64,000 bases of DNA. Source: Arachnia rubra. GTDB lineage: Bacteria > Actinomycetota > Actinomycetes > Propionibacteriales > Propionibacteriaceae. The translations under genes and the position numbers were made by a program. The notes beneath the pieces were generated by a model. The model was given only the letters and a program-made list of their open reading frames with translations, was not told the DNA's origin and searched no databases. Of the stretch, positions 47,872 through 56,759 are shown piece after piece. Within the stretch, counting starts at the first letter, position 1, and every line of letters begins with the position of its first letter. The DNA is taken from positions 124,001 to 188,000 of the forward strand of contig NZ_AP024463.1 of NCBI RefSeq assembly GCF_019973735.1, in the 5' to 3' direction.

Positions 47872-48258
47872 GTGTCTGTGTCGATCAATCACGTCGCAGT
47901 TTTCGTGCGAGACCTGGAGGCCGTCCGGTCTTTTTACGAGACCTATTTCGGGGCGGTGGCCAACGACCAGTACCACAATCCGCGCACCGGTCTGCGCACC
48001 TATTTCCTGACCTTTGAGGGTGGTTGCCGTCTTGAGCTCATGACGAGGCCAGACGTCCAGGCGTCCGGATCCGCCGACCAGGTGGGCTGGGCGCACACCG
48101 CTTTCTCTCTCGGCTCTGCCGAGGCCGTCGATCTCCTGGCGCAACGCCTAAGTGATGACGGTTTCACGATCGTCAGCGGTCCCCGGACCACCGGGGACGG
48201 CTACTACGAGGCGGTCGTCCTTGATCCTGAGGGAAACCACGTCGAGATCACCGTGTAA
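47872..48258 (+). CDS. VOC-superfamily (glyoxalase/bleomycin resistance) protein
   Basis: 128 aa with one full VOC module: metal-ligand region INHVAVFVRDLEAVRSFYE at the start, FEGGCRLELMTRP with a Glu ligand, WAHTAFSLGSAEAVDLL and ending DPEGNHVEITV. GTG start at 47872 with AGAGAGG upstream. Likely a lactoylglutathione lyase-like or resistance protein; the substrate is unknown. Confidence 0.87.
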   Translation: MSVSINHVAVFVRDLEAVRSFYETYFGAVANDQYHNPRTGLRTYFLTFEGGCRLELMTRPDVQASGSADQVGWAHTAFSLGSAEAVDLLAQRLSDDGFTIVSGPRTTGDGYYEAVVLDPEGNHVEITV

Positions 48259-48425
48259 GAGATTCCACCTGGATGTTGAGCCAGCCAATGGGGCCTCTGG
48301 AGTTGTGGAATTCTATGGTTGATGCCGGCCCGAGGCCCATCTGGCGCTCCGGCCTGCGTCAATCGAGTCGGGAAACTCTCAGATAGGCCTAGGCGTGATG
48401 CCTGTGCGGTTTGATTCCTCGCAGC

Positions 48426-49385
48426 TTATCCGTATGGTCCAAGGAAGCGTTCGCCGTTGTAGTGGATCATGTGGGTGGGGTGATCTGCGCACCAGACTTC
48501 GGACTCCCAAGCGAGCTTGTCGACATACTTGCGGAACTCGGCTCGGTCGGGGAAGCAGGAGATGTACACGAGCCCTGCCGTCGAGCCTGCGAATAAATTA
48601 GCGAGTTCGGCTTGTCGTTTGGAGTCAACGGGACCGTGTGAGCTGGCCGCCTCTAGGAGCACGAGCCAGTTGCGGTCTGGCAGGTAGATGACGAGGTCGG
48701 GCATCTTTCCGTGCTCTTTGACCTTCACGTTCAGTGACGCTAAGGCGTTGCGTTCGAAGAGAGCCCATTTGTCGCCTGCATCGCCAATGTACAGCACCTG
48801 TCCGCCGGGGGTGAAGCGAGGGCAGAAGTCCTCGACCATCACCTTGAGCAGCACATTCTGGCCACCGGGCGTCAGCGTGAAGGTCGACCCATCGGGAAGC
48901 GTAAGCGGGATGCGATTCATTTCGCGCGCAGCAGCGTAGCGGGACTTGAGGCCCGGCAGATCAGCGAGATATTGGTCCACAGCTGGCTGCCAGTTGTCGG
49001 TACCATATGCACGCAGTACGTCCAAGGCCTCAGCCGTGATCTGGTAGTTCCACTTCGGTGAGTTGATGGGGCGCCGTGGTTCGTCGGGGTTCTGCACGAC
49101 GAGTTGCGCCTCCACGAACTGATGCAGTGTGAACCGGCGGACTGTCTCGCGTGTGTTCGGCGCGTACTCTTTACCGTACTCATCGCGGATGAAGTCCATG
49201 ATCGCCCGCGTGCCGAGCATGGGGTTGGCGGCCTCGGCCCAAGACTCGGATGGTGTGAGTCGCAGAAGTGCTAAGAGCACCAATGCCGATCGCTCATTGC
49301 TGCGCTCGGCGTCCATGCCGAGCGTTTCAAGAACGATTCTGGCATCTTCCACATATTCAAAGGCAGCCTCGTTTAACTCGTTCAT
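48426..49385 (-). CDS. BsuBI/PstI-family type II restriction endonuclease
   Basis: 319 aa with the family landmarks VLYIGDAGDKW (about residue 199) and a PD-(D/E)xK-like core MPDLVIYLPDRNWLVLLEAASSHGPVDSKR (catalytic Asp and Glu), followed by FPDRAEFRKYVDKLAWESEVW. BsuBI and PstI cut CTGCAG, so the same site is likely (inference). Its ATG overlaps the stop of the methyltransferase gene, so methyltransferase is translated first, protecting the host. Confidence 0.92.
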   Translation of the reverse strand: MNELNEAAFEYVEDARIVLETLGMDAERSNERSALVLLALLRLTPSESWAEAANPMLGTRAIMDFIRDEYGKEYAPNTRETVRRFTLHQFVEAQLVVQNPDEPRRPINSPKWNYQITAEALDVLRAYGTDNWQPAVDQYLADLPGLKSRYAAAREMNRIPLTLPDGSTFTLTPGGQNVLLKVMVEDFCPRFTPGGQVLYIGDAGDKWALFERNALASLNVKVKEHGKMPDLVIYLPDRNWLVLLEAASSHGPVDSKRQAELANLFAGSTAGLVYISCFPDRAEFRKYVDKLAWESEVWCADHPTHMIHYNGERFLGPYG

Positions 49386-50878
49386 GCGGCGATCAACTTC
49401 ATGATCAAGGAGTCTACTTCGATCTGGGAGACAGCCGTGTTACATCCAAGCGCGCGCAATGTGGCTCCTGAGGGGAATCGTAAGGTTCGTAGGTCGGTGG
49501 CGTTGACTTGGGTGTGACCAGAGAAGGTGCGAAAGAATTTGTCGATCACGGACGAGTTGAGCCACACGCTGATGCCCTTGGCGAGGTCTTCGTCGAGGCC
49601 TTGACCATTGACGTGGAAGACGTTGAGGTGGTTCTCAAATGCCACCTCCCCAGGGTTGTCCAGAGGTGACCAGAATGAAGCAACGATCCGTCGGCGTTCC
49701 TCCTTCGCGCTGAATCGCTTGACGATCGTGTACCAGCCCTCCGGCAGTAGCATCTTGCGATCCTTGTCATCATTGGGGTGGAACCATTGTGGCTTGCGAA
49801 TTTTTCGCGGCCAGAGTACGCCTCCGTCTCGGAGGTTGCCGGGATAAACCAGTGGTACGGCGCCTGGCCGGTTGACGGCACTCAACGCATGACGTGACCG
49901 GAAGTCCACTACCCGGCCAGTGGAGACCTGAAGACCAAGATCGGTCAAAGAACAAGGTTGAGAGAGTACTATTTCGGCGACAGCTGTGTCGTTGGCATCT
50001 GTGGCTAGGCGGATGAATCGGTGGGGGTCGTTTGGGAAGACGACCTCCTCATAGGCAACGTTGCGGGACGAGACTTTGTGGGCACAGGATGTGTCAGCAT
50101 GGTTGTGGCTAACCGAGAGCTCAACGACCCCAGGGATTGCGCCACGCGTTCCTGCGAAGATTACGTTCTCTTGGAGGACACCGGTGTCTGCGAATACTGT
50201 GGAGCGGGAATCGAAAACATGAACACGATCGAGCGCGATTGAATCAAGTAAGTGAGCACGAAATGCGCCGAAGTAAGGGCCGTTGAAGAACGAGCGTGGA
50301 GTGATCGCTACAACCTGTCCACCTTCCCGAAGGGCCGTAACGGACAAGGAAAGAAAAGCTGCATAAAGATTCGGTACATCGATTCCAGCGGCGCGCATAG
50401 CAGCTCGACGTGTGCTTGACACCGCTAGTTTCCCATATGGGGGATTCTCGATCACGAGGTCGAACTGACCATCCAGGTTGAGTGAAGCACCCAAGCCGAC
50501 GGTATCAAGAATGAAGTCTGCTTCAATGATCTCAGTGCGGACCCGTCCTCCACCAGCCCGTTCGCACGCAGAAAGTGTGGCCTGGAGGTTTGGCAACACG
50601 ACCGGGTCGCACTCAACAGCGACAATTTCAATCGACAACTCCGGCTGCTCCGCCAGTACACGGCTTGCAAGCGCTGCGGTGAGCACACCGGAGCCCGCAC
50701 CAGGATCAAGCATACGTAGAGTCCCAGATGCGGGTAAGCGAGGCATTGATGCGATCAGCTGAGCCGCTGCTATGGGCGTGAAGTGCTGTCCAAGCTCGCT
50801 CTGGGTGCGCGCATCAAGTCCTTTGAGGGCGGCAACTCGCTCGCTCTCGGCGAAACGCAGAAGATTCATCGCCAACAC
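49382..50878 (-). CDS. N6-adenine DNA methyltransferase of the BsuBI/PstI-type system
   Basis: 498 aa. AdoMet motif LDPGAGSGVLTAAL (about residues 57-70) and catalytic motif IV NPPYGKL (about 145) define a gamma-type N6-adenine methylase; the C-terminal 250 residues form the target-recognition region. It should methylate adenine in the sequence cut by the downstream nuclease. GTG start at 50878 or ATG at 50869 are both possible; GAGAGGG precedes them. Confidence 0.92.
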   Translation of the reverse strand: MLAMNLLRFAESERVAALKGLDARTQSELGQHFTPIAAAQLIASMPRLPASGTLRMLDPGAGSGVLTAALASRVLAEQPELSIEIVAVECDPVVLPNLQATLSACERAGGGRVRTEIIEADFILDTVGLGASLNLDGQFDLVIENPPYGKLAVSSTRRAAMRAAGIDVPNLYAAFLSLSVTALREGGQVVAITPRSFFNGPYFGAFRAHLLDSIALDRVHVFDSRSTVFADTGVLQENVIFAGTRGAIPGVVELSVSHNHADTSCAHKVSSRNVAYEEVVFPNDPHRFIRLATDANDTAVAEIVLSQPCSLTDLGLQVSTGRVVDFRSRHALSAVNRPGAVPLVYPGNLRDGGVLWPRKIRKPQWFHPNDDKDRKMLLPEGWYTIVKRFSAKEERRRIVASFWSPLDNPGEVAFENHLNVFHVNGQGLDEDLAKGISVWLNSSVIDKFFRTFSGHTQVNATDLRTLRFPSGATLRALGCNTAVSQIEVDSLIMKLIAA

Positions 50879-51044
50879 CCTCTCATCGTATCCGGGGCCA
50901 CTGGCAAATACGTAGGTGGCGGTGTGGAAGCCATTCGACAGGGCCAGCGCCGGAGTGGTTCACGTCTTGTGCCCTGCGGAGAGCAGTTGCCCTGGCAAGC
51001 CTGAAAGAGCGTTTGGTGTGGTATCTGCTGCTTAACTGGCTGGC

Positions 51045-51308
51045 ATGTCCATGGCTGATAGCCTGCTCCACGACGCCGAAGCCAGGTACTTCGTTCCCTT
51101 CGGGAGCAAACCGGCCGTTGCCATCGGCCACCGAGCTATGACGGCGGAAGTTTTCACTGTGGAATTAGGGCTGGTGCTATGCGAGATACGCGCCTTCGGC
51201 AGCGAGCGGGACGAGCGTGGCAAAGTTGAGACGCTCCACGAGATCGGTGACCTGATCCCCGCCGCGGTTCCTGATGGTCATGAGTGGTTTCTGGTGTTGT
51301 GTCGGTGA
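51045..51308 (+). CDS. Hypothetical small protein, uncertain
   Basis: 87-aa frame (MSMADSLLHDAEARYFVPFG) in the 440-bp gap between the methyltransferase and the HXXEE gene. No recognisable family, no strong ribosome site. It may be real or chance; nothing else is visible in the gap. Confidence 0.3.
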   Translation: MSMADSLLHDAEARYFVPFGSKPAVAIGHRAMTAEVFTVELGLVLCEIRAFGSERDERGKVETLHEIGDLIPAAVPDGHEWFLVLCR

Positions 51309-51315
51309 GGTGTGT

Positions 51316-52011
51316 TTACGTTTCTGTGGGCCTAGGCGTGATGCCTGCCCGGGTGAGACGACGTTCGCGGTCCCACCGGTTGTACTCGTCGGGGTCGTAA
51401 TGGTGTTTCTCCGCGCCGAGGGGAGCGAGGATGCGGAAGCCGATGAGCTGCATGATGACTCCCGTGAAGAATCCGAGCAGGAGAAGCCCGAGGACCCAGT
51501 CCCACCAGTGGATGATGCCCTGCTGATAGACCTCGATGAGGTACCAGACCGCGAGGGGCAGGTGCCCGAGGACGACGGCGCCAAGCCCGGGGTTGTAGAA
51601 GGTCCTCAGCCTGCGATTCGTGATGATGCCGTGGGCGATGAACTGCGCGGGAAAACCCGCCAATATGGGCGCAAGCCCTAGCCAGACCTGATTGGGGAAG
51701 AGCGTCGGAAGAAGGTAGAAGACCCAGGCTGCCAGGTTGATCCAGATACAGCTGAGCTGGTTTGTGGGGAGCCGGTCGGCGGGCACGTCCTTCTTCGGCA
51801 TCCTCCACAACGTCTCGCACAGCACCTCGTTCAGGACCCAGGGCTCGCCGCCGGGGAACCGGTACTCCTCGAACTGGTGGATGAGGATGACGGCGAGGTT
51901 CAGCACCAGGATGAGCTGTACGGTCGGGAGGTTGCCGAGCCATGCCCATAACAGGACGGGGATGACGATCACCCCGCCAATGTCGAACCAGTGACGCAAC
52001 AGAAACTTCAT
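51316..52011 (-). CDS. HXXEE-domain membrane protein
   Basis: 231 aa with about five hydrophobic segments and the eponymous motif HQFEEYRFPGG (residues 45-55). HXXEE proteins are integral membrane proteins of unknown biochemistry. Divergent from a TetR gene with inverted ATCATC/GATGAT repeats between them, so it is probably the repressor target. Confidence 0.85.
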   Translation of the reverse strand: MKFLLRHWFDIGGVIVIPVLLWAWLGNLPTVQLILVLNLAVILIHQFEEYRFPGGEPWVLNEVLCETLWRMPKKDVPADRLPTNQLSCIWINLAAWVFYLLPTLFPNQVWLGLAPILAGFPAQFIAHGIITNRRLRTFYNPGLGAVVLGHLPLAVWYLIEVYQQGIIHWWDWVLGLLLLGFFTGVIMQLIGFRILAPLGAEKHHYDPDEYNRWDRERRLTRAGITPRPTET

Positions 52012-52070
52012 GACCCGTCCACTCCTCAGTTCCTCGGGGGAGCAACCGCACCGCTCCCTAGGTCTCTACA

Positions 52071-52111
52071 ATCATCACCTCATCAAACGATGATGTCAAC
52101 AAATGATGATT
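52071..52111. promoter_or_regulatory. Candidate TetR operator region with ATCATC/GATGAT repeats
   Basis: The gap between the divergent HXXEE and TetR genes has ATCATC (52071), TCATCAAACGATGA (52080-52093) and GATGAT (about 52105-52110), giving nested inverted repeats overlapping the likely promoters. Confidence 0.5.
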
Positions 52112-52129
52112 TCTGGGTAGAGTCTTCTC

Positions 52130-52723
52130 ATGAGCACTACGGGCAAGCGCACAGGACGTCCGGCCGGAGGCGGCGACAACCGGGCCGTGATCCTGGCTGC
52201 GGCGCGCCAGGAGTTCGCGGCGGCTGGTTTCCGGGGGGCGACGCTGCGGTCGATCGCGAAGCGGGCTGGCGTGGACGTCGCGTTGCTGTCGCACTACTTC
52301 GGCAACAAGGACGGCCTGTTCGCTGCGACCCTGGAACTTCCGGACGGCGTCGGTGACGCCCTGGTGCAGGCAGTGTCCGGCCCTGAGCGAGGGCTGGGGG
52401 AGCGGGTCACCAGGTGGTACCTGGGCATGTGGGAGCGCCCGGAGACCAGGGAGCAGATGCAGGTGCTTGCGCGTTCCGCGCTCGGCAATGACGTGGCAGG
52501 CGCCCGGATGCGTGACCTGCTCACCGGGGTGATTCACCGTCCTGGCCTGGCTGTGTTGGATGAGAACCCAGAGGGAGTGGGACTGGCCATGGCGCATCTT
52601 GTCGGGGCCGCGCTGGTGCGCTACGTGATCCGGTTGCCGCCGGTCGCTGACATGGACTTCGAGACGCTCGTAGCTCGCACTGCGCCGGCAGTCCAGCTTC
52701 ACTTAACCGGTCGTTCCAGCTGA
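52130..52723 (+). CDS. TetR-family regulator
   Basis: 197 aa starting MSTTGKRTGRPAGGGDNRAVIL; helix-turn-helix TLRSIAKRAGVDVALLSHYFG (residues about 38-58). The C-terminal domain resembles the TetR group ending in a conserved RxxPxxDMDFE sequence. Divergent from the HXXEE membrane protein gene, which it probably controls. Confidence 0.87.
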   Translation: MSTTGKRTGRPAGGGDNRAVILAAARQEFAAAGFRGATLRSIAKRAGVDVALLSHYFGNKDGLFAATLELPDGVGDALVQAVSGPERGLGERVTRWYLGMWERPETREQMQVLARSALGNDVAGARMRDLLTGVIHRPGLAVLDENPEGVGLAMAHLVGAALVRYVIRLPPVADMDFETLVARTAPAVQLHLTGRSS

Positions 52724-52799
52724 CGTGCTCGGTCCAGTGGACCCGGCTACTTCGTCCCGGCCTGCTCACGGCGACCGCCCGTCACCTCCTGGTCCGGGG

Positions 52800-53756
52800 T
52801 CATCGCTGGTGGGCTTCGATGAAGGAGATCGTCTGCCCGGCGACGGACGTCGCGTCGTCGCCGCTAAAGGAGTGCCCGGCTCCCTGCACAGTCACGAGTT
52901 GCGCGTTGGAGTATGAGGTGTTGACGGCGTTCTGGGAGTACGAGATCGGGACGATGTTGTCCTGGTCGCCGTGGAAGATGATCACCGGGCCGGTGTAGCC
53001 AGAGATCAGGGAATAGGGATCCATGCCGTAGACGTCCGCGAAATAGATCCGTCCGACCGGGGTGCCGAAGAGGCTGTATTTTTCGGGGATGTCGGCTGCG
53101 CTGGCGAAGCGGGAGCGGGCGTCGTCGGGGATGACGAGAGCGGGGAAGTACAGGATGAGGCCCGCGATCCGGTCCTCCAGGTCGGCGGCCTCCAGAGCCG
53201 AGACATACCCACCCTGGCTCGCCCCGAGTAGGAAGATGTTGCTGGCATCGACGACGTCGAGAGTCTGGATGGCGTTGAAGACGGCGTTCAGGTCCGCTTT
53301 CTCGGTGAGGACGGACATGCGGGTGGTGTCGTTGCCGGATGCGCTCGACGTCGAACCACCGACGAAGTCATAGACGTAGCCGGCCATGCCCACTTGAGCC
53401 AGCCGCTCGGCGAGGGGAGCCATCTCGCTGTGAGTGCCCGAGAAGCTGTGACTCATGATGACCATGGTCCGCGTGTCTGAACTCGCGGGCACGTAGAGCT
53501 CTCCGTAGAGAGAACCGTTCGGACTCGCGATCCGGTATTCGTAGCGCGTATAGGCGTCAGTCGTCTCCAGCGCGGTCAGGTCAGAGGTGCTTGTTGCCTG
53601 GGTGCTTTCGCTGCCAGTCGTCGCGGGTGAGGTCATAGGCTCCTGCGGTGTCGGCTGCGTCTGCGAGCCCGACGGCGACGACGCGCATGCTGCGATCCCC
53701 AGCGTGGCGGCTGCGGCAATAGCGCTTGTCACAAGAGTTCTTCTGCTCGTGGTCAT
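52800..53756 (-). CDS. Exported alpha/beta-hydrolase lipoprotein
   Basis: 318 aa. The signal peptide reads MTTSRRTLVTSAIAAAATLG and ends in a lipobox IAAC; the twin arginine SRRTLV hints at Tat export. A low-complexity Ser/Thr/Gln linker (SSPSG...ATTGSESTQ) follows, then an alpha/beta hydrolase with nucleophile LGASQGGY, acid HGDQDNIVPI and His in GAGHSFSG. AAGGAG lies 6 nt before ATG 53756, preferred over ATG 53762. Likely a cell-surface esterase or peptidase; substrate unknown. Confidence 0.85.
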   Translation of the reverse strand: MTTSRRTLVTSAIAAAATLGIAACASSPSGSQTQPTPQEPMTSPATTGSESTQATSTSDLTALETTDAYTRYEYRIASPNGSLYGELYVPASSDTRTMVIMSHSFSGTHSEMAPLAERLAQVGMAGYVYDFVGGSTSSASGNDTTRMSVLTEKADLNAVFNAIQTLDVVDASNIFLLGASQGGYVSALEAADLEDRIAGLILYFPALVIPDDARSRFASAADIPEKYSLFGTPVGRIYFADVYGMDPYSLISGYTGPVIIFHGDQDNIVPISYSQNAVNTSYSNAQLVTVQGAGHSFSGDDATSVAGQTISFIEAHQR

Positions 53757-54264
53757 ATTCATCTCCTTCGAAAGATGAAAGGTGGCAAAGTCGGTTCTAG
53801 CAACAGCCAGTACTGATGGACGAAACCCCTGCCCGGCCTTCAACACTATGCGCTCGCTGCGGTTACGGTGCTTAGCCTTGGTCTAAGGCGTGAATGCGCC
53901 TGGTTTGCTGTCATCGCAGCTCTTGACCTGATCAGCCGGTCCGAGGCCTGGATCAACCGCAGCGTGGGATACAGGTCGCATGTCACCTGGCCCCTTATTG
54001 GCGGGGTTTCTTGGCCAATGTGTCAGATCATCGGCGGCCCATGTGTGGACCGTCGGCAACTCGGGTCAGCGCGGCCCTCCCCGGGCCGGTCCTGGCGCTC
54101 GGCTGGGTCGTCGCTGGGGGTGAGATGAACCCCATGCTGCTTTGTGTGCTGCGGGGGCTCTCGTGTGGTGACGACTCCAACCCAGTGCGATTCCCTGGGC
54201 TTATATGGGGCATCTGGGGCAATGAGGCTGTAGAGCAGACCCGGAAGGGAGGTGTCAGGAGGTC
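53757..54264. other. Non-coding gap
   Basis: About 510 bp between the hydrolase and the next gene. Several short frames without motifs. Nothing supported apart from the hydrolase promoter, expected near 53770-53850. Confidence 0.3.
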
Positions 54265-54756
54265 GTGGTGTTCCGTGGCGAGGTGCTGTCTGTGAAGGAG
54301 CTGCTAGAGCGTGCTCTGGCCGAACCCGACCAGGCACTAGGTGCGGGTGCCGGGGTGTTGCACTCTGCCGCTGGGAACGCTGCATACTGCTCTCGGTTGC
54401 TAGCAGCGGGTGATTCGCTGGATGCCTGCTGGCGGTTCGGTGTTTTGCAGACGCTGGATGACTACAACTCCACGTTGCATCGTGGCGGGACAGGGCTAGC
54501 AGCGCAGGTTTTCACTGATCCACCGGACCCCACCGGTTCGGTGGAGGTGGACGCAGCGTTTGCTGCACTAGCCGAGCATCTGGCCGAACGCGATGGCTGG
54601 GATGTGCCGGCCTGGGTGCAAGATTCGTGGCGTGTCGCTGCTGGCTGGCTCCCTTCTGTGCCATCTATCTTCCATGCTGACGCACTGCGAGAGAGTCCCA
54701 GGGCCTTCCGGGAACGGGGCATCTTCATCACCGCACGCTCGTTGGACCGGGCATGA
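54265..54756 (+). CDS. Small protein of an antitoxin-like actinobacterial family
   Basis: 163 aa from GTG 54265 (GTG 54292 also possible). The C-terminal part VPAWVQDSW...GWLPSVPSIF...SPRAFRERGIFITARSLDRA resembles small proteins that sit directly before DUF6036/AbiEii-like nucleotidyltransferases in actinobacteria. Here the overlapping downstream frame is only 44 codons, so the partner seems truncated. Assignment is from memory of the sequence pattern and is moderate. Confidence 0.55.
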   Translation: MVFRGEVLSVKELLERALAEPDQALGAGAGVLHSAAGNAAYCSRLLAAGDSLDACWRFGVLQTLDDYNSTLHRGGTGLAAQVFTDPPDPTGSVEVDAAFAALAEHLAERDGWDVPAWVQDSWRVAAGWLPSVPSIFHADALRESPRAFRERGIFITARSLDRA

Positions 54757-54887
54757 CAGAGCTGAACGCACAAAGGGTCGTCGAGCTGTTCGAACGGTTC
54801 ACGGGTTACCCTCTTGATGGGACGACAGCAAAACAAGCTCAAGAGCTAGAGGAAATCCAGGGGTTCCTTGTACCTGATCACGGATAG
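54753..54887 (+). CDS. Short frame overlapping the antitoxin-like gene
   Basis: 44 codons starting in an ATGA overlap (MTELNAQRVVELFERF). The coupling suggests it is the start of a once longer partner protein that now ends at 54887; no nucleotidyltransferase motif is present. The sequence drops in GC right after it. Confidence 0.35.
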   Translation: MTELNAQRVVELFERFTGYPLDGTTAKQAQELEEIQGFLVPDHG

Positions 54888-55138
54888 TCCTGCCATCTTC
54901 CGTAGGGCAACAGCGTCTCTCAAAGAACAATCTCGGTGCGCCACGCCGCCATACATACATCAAGTTTAGATAAAAGTTATCCATCCTTAAGATGGACAGT
55001 TAACGAAAGATAATCTAGTTTCGATTCATCGCGTGTCTTCGGCCCCTTGGCATGGTGGTCTACGGTGCTCTGATGATATGTCTACTCAGGTCACTTTGTC
55101 TAAGCAAAATGGTGGCGAACGCCGCCTGTCCCTTCCGT

Positions 55139-55216
55139 GAAGCTTATTCACAGCTACGGGCAACCAGGCTCTGACGAGGGATTTCACCGCCCCTCAGCTA
55201 CCCATGAATAAACCTC
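55139..55216. repeat. MITE-like inverted-repeat element a (78 bp)
   Basis: Ends GAAGCTTATTCA (55139-55150) and the complement of GAGGTTTATTCA (55205-55216). Flanked by CGT at 55136-55138 and 55217-55219, a perfect 3-bp target duplication. The ends match the IS5-type element at 10732-11631. Lies directly upstream of the bacteriocin-like gene and its promoter. Confidence 0.75.
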
Positions 55217-55225
55217 CGTGGGTTG

Positions 55226-55255
55226 TTGACGCAGTCAAAATGACATGATAAAGCT
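55226..55255 (+). promoter_or_regulatory. Possible promoter of the bacteriocin-like gene
   Basis: TTGACG (55226-55231) followed after about 16-17 nt by a weak -10 in CATGATAAAG. It starts 9 bp after the MITE a end, so insertion of the element could have affected this promoter. Confidence 0.4.
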
Positions 55256-55260
55256 ACTCT

Positions 55261-55854
55261 ATGAGAGTATTGAAGCAGATCACTTCAGTAGGGTCCCTGG
55301 CCTTCGCAATAATCTTGGCACTTCAGCCTGCGACATCCCATGCCCAGACGGGCTTTCCCAGTGAAGCAAGTTCATCGTCTCAGCTTGAGGAGATGGATCA
55401 GGAAATCCAGACGATCTTCACCCGCTATTTGTCTGCGGACAAGGATGGATTCCTACATGTCAATGCTGAAGCAATCAATCAAGATGGTAAGTCGCTATCT
55501 GAATATCAGCAGATAGCTGATGGATTGAACCACAATCCCTACCTGAATATCGATCATGAACAGGACAGTTCCTCATCCCTAGATTCGTCGCAAGATCCTG
55601 GTGGCACTACACCTTTACACACGTTTGGCTCATGGGACTGGGTGAAGTGCACCATCAATGCTGTAGTTCCGGTGAGTGCGGTTGAAGTTTTCCTGAAGGG
55701 GTGGCAAGCCTGGATCAAACGTGGTGCCTACGCAAAAGTCATTTCTGCTCTGATTCGGGTTGTCGGCCCGGCCGCGATCAAGGGAGGTATACCGGTAGCC
55801 GTTGCCTCACTCGCGGCAGGTGCTGCATGGTGTACGACATCATGGGCAAACTAG
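55261..55854 (+). CDS. Secreted bacteriocin-like proprotein (putative)
   Basis: 197 aa. Residues 1-28 form a Sec signal peptide with cleavage likely after SHA. Residues 29-120 are acidic and Ser-rich, a plausible pro-region. Residues 124-197 form a hydrophobic, cationic C-terminal domain (WIKRGAYAKVISALIRVVGP, IPVAVASLAAGAAW) framed by the only two cysteines, C130 and C191, which could form one disulfide. This plan resembles secreted, processed peptide toxins such as SdpC, but I recognise no homologue. The 3' end overlaps a small membrane protein gene (likely immunity). GC is clearly lower than in the rest of the window. Confidence 0.65.
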   Translation: MRVLKQITSVGSLAFAIILALQPATSHAQTGFPSEASSSSQLEEMDQEIQTIFTRYLSADKDGFLHVNAEAINQDGKSLSEYQQIADGLNHNPYLNIDHEQDSSSSLDSSQDPGGTTPLHTFGSWDWVKCTINAVVPVSAVEVFLKGWQAWIKRGAYAKVISALIRVVGPAAIKGGIPVAVASLAAGAAWCTTSWAN

Positions 55855-56222
55855 GTAAATCCAGTAGTTCCCGGGCGCTGCATTTTGCGCGCTCAGCGGT
55901 TGTAGCTGCAGTGTTGCTGCTGGTTATGGTGCTATTCTTAGCGTGGTGGGTATTTCAGACCATGCAAGCTATCGCTTTCGGCATTGCGATACTATTCGTA
56001 ATACTGCTCTTCGAGGCCTATCGCATCTTCGTCAAGAACTCAGAAAACCCAGGACGGTGGTATTGGGCGCTGCTATCGTTTACTCCGCTGGCTGGCGGTG
56101 TAGCGGCAACATTAATAGCCCCACTACCGCAAGAAACTTGGCTTGCACTGGGAGCTTTTTGTGTTCTGACTCTCATTGGAACGTTCTTGCGTCGAGAAAA
56201 GCCTTCCTCGACGTCTCCTTAG
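55827..56222 (+). CDS. Small membrane protein, putative immunity protein
   Basis: 131 aa with about four hydrophobic segments (SAVVAAVLLLVMVLFLAWWV, IAFGIAILFVILLFEAYRIF, WALLSFTPLAGGVAATL, WLALGAFCVLTLIGTFL). ATG 55827 overlaps the preceding frame by 28 bp; ATG 55842 is an alternative. Overlap implies co-translation with the toxin-like protein, a common arrangement for bacteriocin and immunity genes. No known family recognised. Confidence 0.65.
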   Translation: MVYDIMGKLGKSSSSRALHFARSAVVAAVLLLVMVLFLAWWVFQTMQAIAFGIAILFVILLFEAYRIFVKNSENPGRWYWALLSFTPLAGGVAATLIAPLPQETWLALGAFCVLTLIGTFLRREKPSSTSP

Positions 56223-56316
56223 CAGAGCCAAGTACTGATCAAATTTCCACTATATGCCCCTGATGATATTCACATCGGGGGCATATAGCATTCCTCCTCG
56301 GATAGCGGAATACCAC

Positions 56317-56405
56317 GAAGTTTATTCAGTAATGCGGTTGAGCTTCCGCCGACCTGTGTTTGACAAGGGGAGATTCCACGAAGGCACGATTCCTGAATAA
56401 TCCTC
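56317..56405. repeat. MITE-like inverted-repeat element b (89 bp)
   Basis: Ends GAAGTTTATTCA (56317-56328) and the complement of GAGGATTATTCA (56394-56405), with CAC at 56314-56316 and 56406-56408 as 3-bp target duplication. Together with element a it brackets the bacteriocin/immunity pair. Confidence 0.75.
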
Positions 56406-56432
56406 CACAAGTAGAGAAACCAATGCGCCCGG

Positions 56433-56527
56433 GAGGCTTATTCAGGAATCTGGCCTTGCCTCCGCGTAACCCCTTGCTAAGATTCGGCTTGCCAACACTC
56501 GGTTGACCGTGGTTATGAATGGGCTTC
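56433..56527. repeat. MITE-like inverted-repeat element c (95 bp)
   Basis: Left end GAGGCTTATTCA (56433-56444) is identical to the first 12 bp of the IS5-type element; right end is the complement of GAAGCCCATTCA (56516-56527). Its right half (CTTGCCAACACTCGGTTG) resembles elements d and e. No target duplication is visible. Confidence 0.65.
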
Positions 56528-56632
56528 CATTAGAAGCCTTCTTGCAGTGCTGCTCGCAAAATCTATAACACTTCAAAATCGCCCTGCGAGGATACGGGGG
56601 TAAGGATCAAAAATTTCTGACTCGGTGGACGT
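56516..56632. repeat. Direct repeat, copy 1
   Basis: About 117 bp that recur at 61807-61919 with roughly 85 percent identity by eye (shared core TTGCAGTGCTG, CGCAAAATCTATAACACTTC). It includes the right end of element c. The second copy runs directly into the 3' end of the tRNA-Ala gene; this copy shares only GGTGGA there. Confidence 0.75.
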
Positions 56633-56759
56633 AATGGAGCGCTGTGGGAACGGGCGGCTGTGGGTCGAGGGGTGTGTTTTGCGTGGGTTCAGGGCATCTG
56701 CACTGATGCGGGGTCTGGGGGTGGGGCTGATGATCTGTTGATTGAAGCGTTGGCGGAAT

